From contig CAVOKW010000035.1 in assembly GCA_963696585.1 (NCBI GenBank), forward strand, positions 277,942 to 341,941: a DNA stretch of 64,000 bases. The letters are read 5' to 3'. Positions 1 to 9,187 of this stretch are shown here, one piece after another. A program made the position numbers and the translations under genes. The notes beneath the pieces are model-generated. The model did not search any database and was not told where the DNA came from. It saw nothing but the letters and a program-made list of their open reading frames with translations. Every line of letters begins with the position of its first letter. Within the stretch, counting starts at the first letter, position 1. The DNA comes from Parvibaculum sp963696585. Lineage in GTDB: Bacteria > Pseudomonadota > Alphaproteobacteria > Parvibaculales > Parvibaculaceae.

Positions 1-391
1 TCGTCACCTCTGCATGGGATATGTCGGAGAAGATTCCCGCGCGCACTGCCGCCGTAGTCGTTTCGATGCGTTCCAGAACGGGGGCGGCCTCCGCGCGCAG
101 GTGAATCGTTTTGGCGCGGCGGTCGCTGGCTTCTGTCCGGCGTTCGATCAGTCCCTCGGCTTCAAGCCGGTCCAGTGTGCGCACCAGGGTTGGCCCCCGC
201 ACCCCGACCGCCTCAGCCAATTCACGCTGGGTTGCCGCTTCGGTCTGCCGGGAAAGATGCAACAGTGTCAACCAGCGGGATTCGGTGAGGCCGAAGGTGG
301 CCAGCCGCCGGTCGATCTCGGCGCGCCACAGCCGGGCGACCAGCCCGAGGCGGAGGCCGAATTGTTCCTGATCGTTGGGAGGCAGCTTCAT
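1..391 (-). CDS. MarR family transcriptional regulator (3' end cut by window edge)
   Basis: The reverse strand opens at an ATG with MKLPPNDQEQFGLRLG and stays open to the window edge, so about 130 N-terminal residues are visible and the stop lies outside. The winged-helix core is clear: a recognition-helix region QRELAEAVGVRGPTLVR followed by LDRLEAEGLIERR and a wing ending DRRAKTIHL, the standard MarR/SlyA pattern. An ATG five bases upstream runs straight into a stop, which fixes the start. It is divergent from the universal stress gene, and a palindrome in the shared gap (425-440) looks like its operator. MarR proteins usually repress themselves and a divergent gene until they bind a small phenolic or oxidant; the ligand here is unknown. 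Confidence 0.85.
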   Translation of the reverse strand, partial: MKLPPNDQEQFGLRLGLVARLWRAEIDRRLATFGLTESRWLTLLHLSRQTEAATQRELAEAVGVRGPTLVRTLDRLEAEGLIERRTEASDRRAKTIHLRAEAAPVLERIETTTAAVRAGIFSDISHAEVT

Positions 392-424
392 TTCATTGCC
401 TGAATGGTTTTCTCCGCTATAATA

Positions 425-440
425 ATAGGTAGCTATCTAT
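425..440. promoter_or_regulatory. Palindromic operator, probable MarR-family site
   Basis: The 16-base stretch ATAGGTAGCTATCTAT is an inverted repeat with 7 of 8 pairs matching around a central AGCT. It sits 34 bases upstream of the MarR start and about 110 bases before the UspA gene. MarR-family operators are typically AT-rich 16-20 bp palindromes of this kind. The link to this regulator is inferred from position. Confidence 0.6.
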
Positions 441-553
441 CTAATGTCCAGAGGCAGAGGTGAAAGCCCCGCCGCCTGTTCTGTCCGCAGCTTGGCCCGG
501 GAAAGGCATTCCACGGCGCTCATCGAAGGCGCTCATTGAAAAGGAGAACCACA

Positions 554-1000
554 ATGTACCGGACGATCCTCCTGGCCTATGACGGCAGCCAGCAAGGCCG
601 TGAGGCGCTGGATCAGGGCGCCGAGCTGGCCTCACTTTGCCAGGCTCGTGTCTATCTCTTCGCCGTCGTCGCTCATGAGCTGGGTGTCGCGCTCGCTGAA
701 GCGGCGGCGCCCTCAGACTTGCCGGAGCGTGAATATCAGGAAGTGCGCCGCGTACTGACGGAGGGCGCCGAAGGGTTGCGGCGCATGGGCCTCTCCGTCG
801 AAACGCGCCTCTGCATGGGCAACCCGGCCGAGGAGATCGGCCGAATGGCGCGCGAGGTCGGCGCGGATCTGATCGTGGTCGGTCACCGCGAGCAGACAGT
901 GCTGGCCCGCTGGTGGTATGGCTCCGTCGGCGCCTCGCTGCTCGCCCACGCACCATGCAGCCTGCTGGTGGCCATCTCGGGCACGAGGCCCGCGCGATGA
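554..1000 (+). CDS. Universal stress protein, UspA family
   Basis: A 148-residue single-domain Usp protein. The N-terminus MYRTILLAYDGS is the family's first strand with its nucleotide-contacting Asp, and the end carries VVGH, nine residues, then GSVGASLLAHAPCSLLV. The usual ATP-loop G-x2-G-x9-GS is altered, since the second glycine is Glu (GHRE), so nucleotide binding is uncertain. The start is the ATG with AAGGAG seven bases upstream; an in-frame TTG at 536 would overlap that ribosome site. It is divergent from the MarR gene and may be part of its regulon. UspA proteins are cytoplasmic and help survival under starvation or oxidative stress. Confidence 0.9.
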   Translation: MYRTILLAYDGSQQGREALDQGAELASLCQARVYLFAVVAHELGVALAEAAAPSDLPEREYQEVRRVLTEGAEGLRRMGLSVETRLCMGNPAEEIGRMAREVGADLIVVGHREQTVLARWWYGSVGASLLAHAPCSLLVAISGTRPAR

Positions 1001-1116
1001 TCAAGGCGATGACGCGATCACGCTGACGGAGAACCTATCCGCCAACTCCATCGCGATCTGCCGACCCATCATTGCGTTCAACGTGCCGAGCATTCAGCCT
1101 CGTCCGGGAGACGTAC

Positions 1117-1248
1117 CTAGAACTTGAAGATCGTGCCGCCGACGCTGGCGCGCGAGCCGCGATTGCCGCCTTGTGCCTGCGCCCCTGCCGACACGCAGGC
1201 TGTGAGCAGGGTTGCGGCGAGGATCAGGGCGAGTAGAGATTTCAGCAT
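1117..1248 (-). CDS. Small lipoprotein-like secreted peptide (43 aa)
   Basis: A short reverse-strand frame encoding MLKSLLALILAATLLTAC followed by VSAGAQAQGGNRGSRASVGG and TIFKF. It has a positively charged start, a hydrophobic core and a lipobox-like LTAC (Cys18), so it may be a lipoprotein; alternatively signal peptidase I could cut after AQA. The mature part is only about 20 residues. The ribosome site is weak, and a 14-base sequence is repeated in tandem just before the start codon. I do not recognise a family. It could be a real micro-protein or the stump of a longer gene. Confidence 0.45.
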   Translation of the reverse strand: MLKSLLALILAATLLTACVSAGAQAQGGNRGSRASVGGTIFKF

Positions 1249-1249
1249 C

Positions 1250-1277
1250 GTTCAATCTCGTGAGTTCAATCTCGTGA
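1250..1277. repeat. 14-bp perfect tandem duplication
   Basis: The sequence GTTCAATCTCGTGA occurs twice head to tail (1250-1263 and 1264-1277), directly upstream of the small reverse-strand lipoprotein frame. It lies in that gene's 5' untranslated region, where a repeat could be a regulator site or a slippage product. Confidence 0.8.
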
Positions 1278-1329
1278 CCAGAGGGGGTCGGAGCCCGATT
1301 TTGCCACGAAGCCGGATCGGATGTGAGGG

Positions 1330-1729
1330 GTTATATCAATTGAATGAACCGGCAAATAAAACCGCTTCATGGTTTACATAAAATTAAAATACCCTGGAGA
1401 AACCGCCATTATACTGAATTGTGGCGGAACTATAAAAATAAAGCAAAAAATATAGTTCGCATATATCGCCAACTGTGTTATGTTGTTTCGACGGCAAACT
1501 TCCGATGCCAGCCATAAGGCAACCATTCCCAATCAAAACATGACCGGACACTTCGCGATCAGGCGCCTGCCTGCGATCTGTTGCGTTTGTTTGCGTTCCC
1601 ATGACGAAACCCCTTGCCAAGGCCAGGGCGTTTCCAGCTTCACCTCATGCCCGAATCCTATCGCCATGCCACGGCTGTCACCGACAGCAATGAAACCATG
1701 CGCCGGAAGGCGCACACCAAGGAGACTTC
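1330..1729. other. AT-rich intergenic region with two adjoining inverted repeats
   Basis: About 400 bases without a credible gene. The stretch 1370-1475 is strikingly AT-rich against GC-rich neighbours. It contains CCGCCA (1403-1408) facing TGGCGG (1422-1427), and immediately next to it GAACTATA (1427-1434) facing TATAGTTC (1451-1458). The frames here show no family resemblance. It is probably regulatory sequence for the downstream RcnB-like gene, or a small RNA or repeat remnant. Confidence 0.5.
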
Positions 1730-2353
1730 TTGAATAAAATTCTCACAATGGCACTGACCATGAGCCTTCTCGCGAGCACCGCATCATTTGCTGCTGACGC
1801 TCGTCGTGATAATCAGGGACAGCGCGACGATCAGCGGCAGGACGATACCGGCCGCTCCGATCGGACGGATCGGCACGACAACAGGAATCAGGATAATCCG
1901 CGCAGGGAAGATCAGAATGCGCGCAATGATAATCGGAATGACAATCGGCATGATAATTCCGGTTGGGGTCGCGGCCAGCGCGTGCCGGATCAATATCGCA
2001 ACAACAAAAACTATATCGTCAATGACTGGCAGCGGCGCAATCTGCGCCAGCCGCCGCGTGGCTATCAGTGGGTTCGCAATGACGACAACCAGTTTTTCCT
2101 GACGCTGATCGCCACCGGCATTATCGCTGAAATCTTTTTGCAGAACTCTTCCCGTCCTCAATATCAGTGGACACGCGGCCAGCGACTCGACGGTTACGAC
2201 ATGGACAATCGCCATGTGGTGACGAATTGGCGGCGTGCGCATTTGCATCGCCCCTGGCGTGGTCACCACTGGGTGCACATCGACAATCGTTTCATGATGA
2301 TCCGTGATCGGAATGGCGAAATTGTCGAGATCATTGTGGCGCGGAATTACTGA
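1730..2353 (+). CDS. Secreted protein with two RcnB-like domains
   Basis: A 207-residue periplasmic protein. Residues 1-22 form a signal peptide ending ASFAADA; residues 23-77 are a low-complexity Asp/Arg/Asn/Gln linker; then come two copies of an RcnB-type module. In each, a tyrosine/valine stretch is followed by NxWxRxxLxxPxxGxxW (NDWQRRNLRQPPRGYQW and NWRRAHLHRPWRGHHW) and then a hydrophobic strand with IAEI or IVEI. RcnB in E. coli is a periplasmic nickel/cobalt homeostasis protein, but most family members are uncharacterised. The start is a TTG with AAGGAG five bases upstream; the next in-frame ATG would remove the Asn-Lys that gives the signal peptide its charge. Confidence 0.8.
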   Translation: MNKILTMALTMSLLASTASFAADARRDNQGQRDDQRQDDTGRSDRTDRHDNRNQDNPRREDQNARNDNRNDNRHDNSGWGRGQRVPDQYRNNKNYIVNDWQRRNLRQPPRGYQWVRNDDNQFFLTLIATGIIAEIFLQNSSRPQYQWTRGQRLDGYDMDNRHVVTNWRRAHLHRPWRGHHWVHIDNRFMMIRDRNGEIVEIIVARNY

Positions 2354-2440
2354 AAATAGCCGCACCAAAAACGTATTCTCATCACATTCATCCATGAGCC
2401 TTGCTCCTCTGGAGGGCGCTCACAATAAAGGACACCACCC

Positions 2441-3001
2441 ATGAAATATGCTAGCAAGATTGTTATAGCGCTGATGCTTGCAACGGCTGCACTGACCCTT
2501 CCGGCGATGATGTCGCCTGCCAGTGCCGCAACATCCGCAGACCTCGACAGGGATTCCCGTCAGGCCTTGCAGACGCTTTACAAGACGAATCCGGTGGCTG
2601 AAAAGCTGTCGCATTCAGCCAGCGCCATTCTGGTTTTCCCCAATGTTGTCAAAGCCGGTCTCGTCTTTGGCGGCAGCTATGGCGAAGGCGAATTGCTGAA
2701 GAAGGGTGTTGTTGTTGACTATTACAACTCCTTCAGCGGCTCCTGGGGGTTGCAGGCCGGCGCACAGTCATATGGCTATGTCGTTTTCCTGATGACCAAA
2801 AAGGCCGTTGACTACATCGCTGACACCAAGGGTTGGGAAGTCGGCGTTGGCCCGACCGTTGTGATCGTTGACGAAGGCGTGGCGAAAAATCTCTCAACCT
2901 CAACATTGAAGGATGATGCCTATGCCTTCGTTTTCAATCAGCAGGGCCTGATGGCCGGCGTCAGCATTGAAGGCACCAAGATTTCCAGGATCAATCGCTA
3001 A
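2441..3001 (+). CDS. SYLF/Ysc84-domain secreted protein
   Basis: A 186-residue protein with a signal peptide (MKYASKIVIALMLATAALTL, cleavage near PASAA) and a SYLF (Ysc84) domain over nearly all of the rest. Family features include AILVFPNVVKAGLVFGGSYGEG, the tyrosine/serine-rich YYNSFSGSWGLQAGAQSYGYVVFLM and the final AGVSIEGTKIS. Eukaryotic SYLF domains bind phosphoinositides and actin; the bacterial secreted versions have no established role, though lipid binding at the envelope is plausible. AAAGGA nine bases before the ATG supports the start. A strong hairpin follows the stop. Confidence 0.85.
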   Translation: MKYASKIVIALMLATAALTLPAMMSPASAATSADLDRDSRQALQTLYKTNPVAEKLSHSASAILVFPNVVKAGLVFGGSYGEGELLKKGVVVDYYNSFSGSWGLQAGAQSYGYVVFLMTKKAVDYIADTKGWEVGVGPTVVIVDEGVAKNLSTSTLKDDAYAFVFNQQGLMAGVSIEGTKISRINR

Positions 3002-3006
3002 TCCGG

Positions 3007-3039
3007 AAAGTGCCGGGTGAGTCATTCACCCGGCACTTT
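3007..3039 (+). terminator. Perfect 14-bp stem hairpin after the SYLF gene
   Basis: AAAGTGCCGGGTGA (3007-3020) pairs perfectly with TCACCCGGCACTTT (3026-3039) across a five-base loop, starting six bases after the stop. The 3' side ends in TTTCTCT rather than a pure T run, so termination should be efficient but not textbook. Confidence 0.75.
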
Positions 3040-3086
3040 CTCTCGCTATTCAACAGGTTCGCCTTCGCGATCCACAGGAGATCCCA

Positions 3087-3278
3087 ATGCCTCTTATCAA
3101 TCTCGTCGTCGTTCTTGTTGTCGTTGGCGTGCTGCTCTGGCTCGTCAACACCTACATCCCGATGGATTCCAAGATCAAAAACATCCTCAATGCGGTTGTG
3201 GTGATCGCCATTGTCTTGTGGCTGTTACAGGCCTTCGGTCTCATCGGTTCGATGAACAGCATCTATATCGGACGTTGA
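3087..3278 (+). CDS. Thivi_2564 family small membrane protein
   Basis: A 63-residue inner-membrane protein with two hydrophobic segments (about residues 3-22 and 34-53) joined by the charged turn NTYIPMDSKIKN. The sequence MPLINLVVVL, GVLLWLVNTYIPMDSKIK and VVVIAIVLWLLQAFGL matches the small Thivi_2564 family, which is widespread and has no known function. AGGAG sits six bases before the ATG. It is flanked on both sides by hairpin terminators, so it is probably transcribed alone. Confidence 0.85.
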   Translation: MPLINLVVVLVVVGVLLWLVNTYIPMDSKIKNILNAVVVIAIVLWLLQAFGLIGSMNSIYIGR

Positions 3279-3292
3279 TCCGGTCCGAATTG

Positions 3293-3329
3293 ACACGCGC
3301 TGCCCGTCATGGGTGGCGCGTGTTTTTTT
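3293..3329 (+). terminator. Rho-independent terminator
   Basis: ACACGCGC (3293-3300) and GCGCGTGT (3316-3323) form the outer stem, with an inner CCC/GGG pairing, followed by a run of seven Ts (3323-3329). This is a classical intrinsic terminator for the Thivi_2564 gene. Confidence 0.9.
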
Positions 3330-3412
3330 GTTAAGGTCTTCCTCGAAATGACGTGACAGAAAAGCTAGACTTTCCGGAGAACCGGCGTGTCTTCTGACCG
3401 AACGAGGATATC

Positions 3413-4114
3413 ATGAGCCCCAGCCGTCGACATGCCGAAAGCCATTTGGTCGCGCGTATTGGCTGGCTGCGGGCTGCCGTGCTGGGCGCCAACGACGGTA
3501 TCGTTTCAACAGCCAGCTTGATTGTTGGCGTTGCGGCGGCGGCGTCCTCGCCGGGCGAAGTTCTGGTCGCCGGGATTGCCGGGCTTGTTGCTGGCGCCAT
3601 GTCGATGGCAGCGGGCGAATATGTTTCCGTCAGTTCGCAATCCGACACGGAACAAGCCGATCTCGCGCGGGAGCGTGCCGAACTTGCCAGTGATGATGCG
3701 TCGGAGCATCGCGAACTGGCGGGCATTTACATGCAGCGAGGACTTGATGCTGATCTTGCCAGACAAGTCGCGGAGCAGCTCATGGCGAAAGATGCGCTCG
3801 GCGCTCATGCGCGTGACGAGCTTGGCATTTCAGAAATCACGACCGCGCGTCCCGTTCAAGCGGCGCTCACATCAGCCGCGACATTTTCCCTTGGTGCTGC
3901 CCTGCCGTTGCTGATGGTTGTCATCTCGCCGACAAGCTGGCTTGTCTGGACTGTCTCGATCGCGTCACTGGGTTTTCTCGCGCTTCTCGGTGCGATTGGT
4001 GCGCGGGCGGGTGGGGCGCCTGTATGGCGTGCGACCATGCGTGTGACCTTCTGGGGCGCACTCGCCATGGGTCTCACAGCAGGCATTGGCGCGCTTGTTG
4101 GCACAGCGGTTTGA
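3413..4114 (+). CDS. VIT1/CCC1 family Fe2+/Mn2+ transporter
   Basis: A 233-residue inner-membrane protein with five predicted membrane segments: two N-terminal (GWLRAAVLGANDGIVSTASLIVGVAAA and the glycine/alanine-rich region at residues 45-70), a charged middle from 75 to 140, and three at the C-terminus. The first helix with its NDG and the GAMSMAAGEYVSVSSQ motif are characteristic of the VIT/CCC1 family, whose glutamate-rich loop binds metal. These transporters move iron or manganese out of the cytoplasm. The gene stands directly upstream of an iron superoxide dismutase, consistent with metal and oxidative-stress management. GAGG precedes the ATG. Confidence 0.88.
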   Translation: MSPSRRHAESHLVARIGWLRAAVLGANDGIVSTASLIVGVAAAASSPGEVLVAGIAGLVAGAMSMAAGEYVSVSSQSDTEQADLARERAELASDDASEHRELAGIYMQRGLDADLARQVAEQLMAKDALGAHARDELGISEITTARPVQAALTSAATFSLGAALPLLMVVISPTSWLVWTVSIASLGFLALLGAIGARAGGAPVWRATMRVTFWGALAMGLTAGIGALVGTAV

Positions 4115-4212
4115 GTCATTTCCTCGCTGACCCGGAAATGACATCTTTCAATTCTATGTTGAAGACTTCGGCAGCATCTGCCCCCCCCACGGACTGCAAG
4201 CGAGGTTATTCC

Positions 4213-4806
4213 ATGTCCTTCACACTTCCCGATCTTCCCTTCGCGACGAATGCGCTTGAGCCTTATATATCGGCAAGGACATTCGAGCTGCATCACGGCA
4301 AGCACCATGCCGGTTATGTGTCCAAGCTCAATGAACTCACGGCCAATACGCCTTATGCGCAACTCACGCTTGAAGAGCTGATTGAGACGACACATGGTCA
4401 TGCCGATGCGCAGGCCGTTTTCAACAATGCGGCGCAACACTGGAACCACGCGTTCTTTTGGCAAAGTCTCAGCCCGACTGTGCAAGAAGTGCCGGAACCC
4501 CTTGCCATCAAGATCGAAGCCGCATTCGGCGATATTGGTGCTTTCCGGGCAAGGTTTGTCGAAGCGGGCATGTCGCAGTTTGGCAGCGGCTGGGTGTGGC
4601 TTGTTGATGGTCAGGAAGGTTTCAGCATTGTGACAACGTCGAATGCCGACACGCCACTGACCTCGGATCAGCGACCCCTGCTGGTCTGCGATGTCTGGGA
4701 ACATGCCTATTACGTCGATTATCAAAATCGTCGCGCGGAATATCTCAAAATATTTGTTGATCGTTTGATTGACTGGGAAAATGTGTCCAGGAGGCTGATT
4801 GAATAA
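4213..4806 (+). CDS. sodB: Superoxide dismutase, iron type
   Basis: A 197-residue Fe/Mn-family superoxide dismutase that converts superoxide to peroxide and oxygen. Metal ligands are visible: His in HHGKHHAGYV near residue 27, His in AAQHWNHAFFW, and Asp and His in CDVWEHAYYVDY. The Gln in NNAAQHWNH and QFGSGWVWLV are typical of iron enzymes rather than manganese ones. The true start is the ATG at 4213, with GAGG seven bases upstream; the frame is open much further upstream but that part is not homologous. No signal peptide, so cytoplasmic. A run of eight Cs lies in the leader (4181-4188). Confidence 0.95.
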   Translation: MSFTLPDLPFATNALEPYISARTFELHHGKHHAGYVSKLNELTANTPYAQLTLEELIETTHGHADAQAVFNNAAQHWNHAFFWQSLSPTVQEVPEPLAIKIEAAFGDIGAFRARFVEAGMSQFGSGWVWLVDGQEGFSIVTTSNADTPLTSDQRPLLVCDVWEHAYYVDYQNRRAEYLKIFVDRLIDWENVSRRLIE

Positions 4807-4948
4807 GGATGGTTTTCTCTTGTCATCGTTCACTCCAGCCCCGACAACAGCCCGATTTCTGGTTCATTCCGATTGCCGCAAGATGGCTGGCGTCTGGCTT
4901 CCCTGGTCCTGTCAAGCGGTCACGATCTCGTGAAAGAAAGAGCCTGAG

Positions 4949-5371
4949 ATGAGCATCGTCATTCATCACAATCCCGCCTGTGGCACCTCACGCAATGTGC
5001 TGGCGATCATCGAGGCGTCAGGGGCGACACCCGTCGTCATCGAATATCTCGAAACCGGTTGGACCAGACCGCAATTGCTCGGCCTCTTTGCCGCAGCCGG
5101 TCTCACGCCACGACAGGCCTTGCGCGAAACAAAGTCGCCAGCCGCCGAACTCGGATTGCTGGAAGAGGGTGTGAGCGACGAGACCCTGCTTGAGGCGATG
5201 GTCGCGCATCCCGTGCTCGTCAATCGGCCCATCGTCTGTTCGCCCAAGGGTGTGCGCCTTTGCCGTCCAAGTGAACTTGTGCTGGACCTGCTTGATCGCC
5301 TGCCGCCCGGACCCCTTGCCAAGGAAGATGGCGCGCTCATCATCGATGCGCAAGGGCGTCGCGTCGGCTGA
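4949..5371 (+). CDS. arsC: Arsenate reductase, glutaredoxin-dependent ArsC
   Basis: A 140-residue thioredoxin-fold ArsC. It has the catalytic Cys in HHNPACGTSRNVL near the N-terminus, and the substrate-site arginine stretch RPIVCSPKGVRLCRPSE near residue 95. The family reduces arsenate to arsenite using glutathione and glutaredoxin. No arsR, arsB or acr3 is nearby, so this is an orphan gene and could have a different thiol-reductase role, as in the Spx/ArsC-like YffB group. The length and both motifs favour ArsC proper. It converges on the YgiQ gene, with only four bases between the stops. Confidence 0.88.
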   Translation: MSIVIHHNPACGTSRNVLAIIEASGATPVVIEYLETGWTRPQLLGLFAAAGLTPRQALRETKSPAAELGLLEEGVSDETLLEAMVAHPVLVNRPIVCSPKGVRLCRPSELVLDLLDRLPPGPLAKEDGALIIDAQGRRVG

Positions 5372-5375
5372 GCCT

Positions 5376-7406
<2,031 letters not shown>

Positions 7407-7536
7407 GGCCGGAACATGCTGGCGAATATCCGACTAGTCAACTGTGCTTTTGAAGGGCAACAGCAAAAACCGCGATGACAAAAAGGGCCTTTTATCCGAT
7501 CGGCAGGCACAATCGATCATCGCGGCCATGGTCGCG

Positions 7537-7953
7537 TCAGAGATGGTTGGGGTTACCGTCATAGATCTTGAAGGTCAGATCGGTCACACCTTTTTCGTCA
7601 AAGCGGCGCAGCGTACCGTCCTTGTCGACCTTATAGTCGAAGCAACCGCTCGGCCTGCCGGATCCAAGCTGGATGCAGAACTTGCTGTCCTTGATTTCCC
7701 AGCTACCGCCATAGGTCGTCCAGCTTCCGGCCATACGGCATTCACGCTCATGGCCCCGGATTTTGCCGTCTGTCGCATAGAATTCGGCGAAATCTTTCCG
7801 ACCGACTCCGCATTCACGATATTGGCCTTCAATGGTGTTGCCAACAATCAGTGCCGCGACGTCCTTTCCTGTCATGAATACATCCGCAAAGGCAGTCGAG
7901 GCGCAGAGGCTGGCAATAGTAATGGCTGCTGTGGCGATTGACTTTAACTTCAT
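7537..7953 (-). CDS. Secreted cysteine-containing protein of unknown function
   Basis: A 138-residue protein with a clear signal peptide (MKLKSIATAAITIASLCASTAFA, cleavage before DVFMTG) and about 115 mature residues. The mature part contains Cys in YRECGVG, ERECRMAG, KFCIQLG and SGCFDYK, which could form two disulfides. A pattern of VGNTIEG, then YATDGKIRGH, then SWEIKDSKFC looks like a small periplasmic beta-rich domain of the kind annotated as DUF995-like, but I cannot name it safely. AAGGGAGA precedes the ATG. It is transcribed towards ygiQ with about 130 bases between. Confidence 0.7.
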   Translation of the reverse strand: MKLKSIATAAITIASLCASTAFADVFMTGKDVAALIVGNTIEGQYRECGVGRKDFAEFYATDGKIRGHERECRMAGSWTTYGGSWEIKDSKFCIQLGSGRPSGCFDYKVDKDGTLRRFDEKGVTDLTFKIYDGNPNHL

Positions 7954-8225
7954 GAATGATCTCCCTTTATTGTCAGAACGATGTGAAAATACGGCTCTCT
8001 ATTTTTTCTGGACACGGCTCTCTATTTTCGTTCTGAACGGGGAAATGCTGCCATAAGTCGGAATAGGGGAAAACTGCCGCGGCTGATATGCCGCAGTATT
8101 TTTGTGGGTATTTTCCGGGAGGGCGCTTATGTCGCACCGGCCCGGCTGCATGAGGAAATCATGGATCCCTGTGTGTTTCTGATGTGTCAGGATGGTTGCG
8201 GGCGGGGCATCCACGACAACCCTCC
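7954..8225. other. Intergenic region, no gene seen
   Basis: The region upstream of the secreted-protein gene shows only a 15-base direct repeat, ACGGCTCTCTATTTT, at 7991-8005 and 8014-8028. This may be promoter or regulator sequence for the reverse-strand gene. The open frame crossing it to 8310 is built from the palindromic repeat and is not a gene. Confidence 0.5.
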
Positions 8226-8352
8226 GTGTCATTGCCGGGCTTGACCCGGCAATCCAGAGCAACAAACTCTGAGGCACCTGTCCCTGGATGCCCGGATCAA
8301 GTCCGGGCATGACAAGAGTATGGGGCTGTCATCCCGGGATTTATTCCGGGTC
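8226..8352. repeat. Mosaic of three GC-rich palindromes (alphaproteobacterial REP-like element)
   Basis: Three palindromic modules in a row: ATTGCCGGG/CCCGGCAAT (8231-8253), ATGCCCGG/CCGGGCAT (8288-8310) and CCCGG/CCGGG (8333-8350). The modules start with TCAT and alternate orientation. Related copies occur at 9822-9949 and 15701-15757. Such elements are common between genes in Rhizobiales genomes and may act as transcription-end structures for bdhA. Confidence 0.85.
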
Positions 8353-8378
8353 GAGGGCCGTGGCTGCCGTGCGCAACG

Positions 8379-9161
8379 CTACTGCATGAACCAGCCATGG
8401 CTGACGACGAGCGACTGGCCCGTCAGCGCATTGCTCGGGAAGCTCGCAAACAGAAGGGCGACCTCGGCGACATCCTGTGTGGTGGTGAACTCGCCATCGA
8501 CCGTGTCCTTCAGCATCACCTTCTTGACGACATCTTCTTCCGAAATGCCGAGCTCTCTGGCTTGTTCCGGGATCTGTTTGTCCACCAGGGGTGTTCGCAC
8601 GAAGCCCGGACAGATCACATTGGCCCGCACGCCATGCCCGGCCCCTTCCTTGGCGACAACCTTGGCAAGGCCGATCAGGCCATGCTTGGCGGTGACATAG
8701 GGTGCTTTCAGCACCGAGGCTTCCTTGGAGTGGACCGAACCCATGTAAATGATGCTGCCTGATCCCGCCTTATACATATGCGGCAGGCAGGCGCGGGTCG
8801 TCAGGAAGGCGCCATCGAGATGGATAGCGAGCATTTTCTTCCAGTCGCTGAAGCTGAAACTCTCGACCGGATTGACGATCTGGATGCCGGCATTGCTGAC
8901 CAGCACATCAATCTGCCCCCATGCCTTGACCACGGTTTCAACGCCTGTATTGACCTGATCTTCCGAGGTCACATCCATCGCCACAGCCAGGGTGGCCGTG
9001 CCTGTTGCCTTGGCGATCTCGTCCGCGGCGGCCTGCGCCTTGTCGAGCATCAGATCGGCGATCACGACTTTGGCGCCCTCGCTTGCATATCTGAGGGCGA
9101 TTTCCTTGCCGATGCCGCTGGCCGAACCAGTTACAATGGCAATCTTGTCTTTCAGGCGCAT
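8379..9161 (-). CDS. bdhA: D-3-hydroxybutyrate dehydrogenase
   Basis: A 260-residue short-chain dehydrogenase oxidising 3-hydroxybutyrate to acetoacetate with NAD+, a step in polyhydroxybutyrate degradation. The Rossmann motif TGSASGIG is at the N-terminus, NAG near residue 91, catalytic Ser in YMGSVHS, and YxxxK in YVTAKHG. The C-terminal part is diagnostic of this enzyme rather than a generic reductase: VRTPLVDKQIPEQARELGIS, MLKDTVDGEFTT and NALTGQSLVVSHGWFMQ. AGAGGAG sits seven bases before the ATG. A run of eight Cs on the coding strand lies just before that ribosome site. The stump of a patatin-like gene is immediately upstream. Confidence 0.95.
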   Translation of the reverse strand: MRLKDKIAIVTGSASGIGKEIALRYASEGAKVVIADLMLDKAQAAADEIAKATGTATLAVAMDVTSEDQVNTGVETVVKAWGQIDVLVSNAGIQIVNPVESFSFSDWKKMLAIHLDGAFLTTRACLPHMYKAGSGSIIYMGSVHSKEASVLKAPYVTAKHGLIGLAKVVAKEGAGHGVRANVICPGFVRTPLVDKQIPEQARELGISEEDVVKKVMLKDTVDGEFTTTQDVAEVALLFASFPSNALTGQSLVVSHGWFMQ

Positions 9162-9187
9162 GGCATTCTCCTCTGGGGGGGGTGATT

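Noticed and set aside
4024..4212. N-terminal extension of superoxide dismutase
   Set aside because: The in-frame upstream part overlaps the VIT gene and is not homologous; the ATG at 4213 has a ribosome site and gives the normal family length.
7999..8310. Reverse-strand frame of 103 codons starting MPGLDPGIQ
   Set aside because: The start is a translation of the palindromic repeat (LDPGIQ, IAGSSPAMT), a well-known source of false genes, and the rest has no domain or ribosome site.
8226..8352. Possible CRISPR-like array
   Set aside because: The modules are palindromes of different sequence with irregular spacing and no constant repeat or spacers, and no cas genes are nearby.
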